Made by a program: the position numbers and the translations under genes
Origin: a virus
Direction: 5' to 3' (one strand)
DNA length: 56,244 nucleotides
IMG/VR virus record: IMGVR_UViG_3300030419_002488
Coordinates: 1-56,244 of that record
Shown here: positions 56,184 through 56,244 of the stretch, one piece after another
Numbering within the stretch: position 1 is the first letter of the stretch
Layout: every line of letters begins with the position of its first letter
Notes under the pieces: generated by a model
What the model was told of the DNA's origin: nothing
What the model saw: the letters and a program-made list of their open reading frames with translations, nothing else
Database searches by the model: none

Positions 56184-56244
56184 ATGGACAAAAAGAAAAG
56201 ATGTGACACTTGCGAATGTTACGAATGTAACTGTGACGAGTGTG
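56184..56244 (+). CDS. Small cysteine-rich protein, N-terminal part (second copy)
   Basis: The first 20 codons of the same protein as 182-307, cut by the window end: MDKKKRCDTCECYECNCDEC. This copy starts at ATG with GGGGAA before it. From the second cysteine codon on it is identical in DNA to the left copy. It confirms the reading frame of the cysteine-rich gene. Confidence 0.8.
   Translation, partial: MDKKKRCDTCECYECNCDEC

Overview
This window is an almost complete genome of an AT-rich, strictly lytic-looking tailed phage with a podovirus-type gene set, most likely an uncultured marine phage. The replication genes (T7-type endonuclease I, separate primase and DnaB-like helicase, family-A DNA polymerase carrying a DnaJ-like zinc finger, B12-dependent ribonucleotide reductase), the size (~56 kb) and the small structural genes resemble, from memory and unchecked, the HMO-2011 group of phages of marine Alphaproteobacteria (SAR116, Roseobacter, SAR11). 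No phage RNA polymerase, tRNA or CRISPR array was seen. Several sigma70-like promoters with 17-18 bp spacers suggest that the host polymerase transcribes the genome.

Layout. (1) The two ends overlap: bases 1-98 are identical to 55757-55854 and homology continues beyond, so the molecule is circularly permuted or terminally redundant and closes at about 56 kb. The two end copies are different variants: the right one carries an extra 78-aa gene. (2) 1-22365, plus strand: end of the lysis region, tail adaptor and tail proteins, a large fibre protein, a tail-fibre block of seven small paralogues all ending in GDLA, fibre assembly-type proteins, then large internal virion proteins (807 and 1595 aa). 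(3) 22362-32582, minus strand: DNA replication and nucleotide metabolism, read from a strong promoter at 32610-32639. In order of transcription: primase, helicase, small zinc-knuckle protein, 3'-5' exonuclease, PolA, putative SSB, Cas4/RecB-like Fe-S exonuclease, unknown, endonuclease I, DUF3310 protein, class II RNR, PD-(D/E)XK-like protein. (4) 32777-40338, plus strand: early region of many small acidic or unknown proteins, a ribbon-helix-helix protein, an orphan C5 cytosine methyltransferase, a DUF932 protein and a winged-helix-like protein, with internal promoters and terminators. (5) 40339-41068: the longest gene-free region, with a terminator, repeats and a promoter. (6) 41069-56244, plus strand: terminase, a tyrosine-recombinase-like protein, portal with an overprinted gene, a structural protein with an ADP-ribosyltransferase-like tail, scaffold, major capsid, decoration protein, terminator, 2OG-Fe(II) oxygenase, holin and lysozyme, running across the closure into region 2.

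Most genes are joined by ATGA, GTGA or TAATG stop/start overlaps, so translation is strongly coupled. The observations most worth follow-up are the recombinase-like fold in the packaging module, the metallothionein-like cysteine-rich protein beside the lysozyme, the GDLA tail-fibre array, the gene overprinted on the portal, and the paired hairpins before the scaffold gene. Family assignments come from reading motifs by eye; no database search was run.
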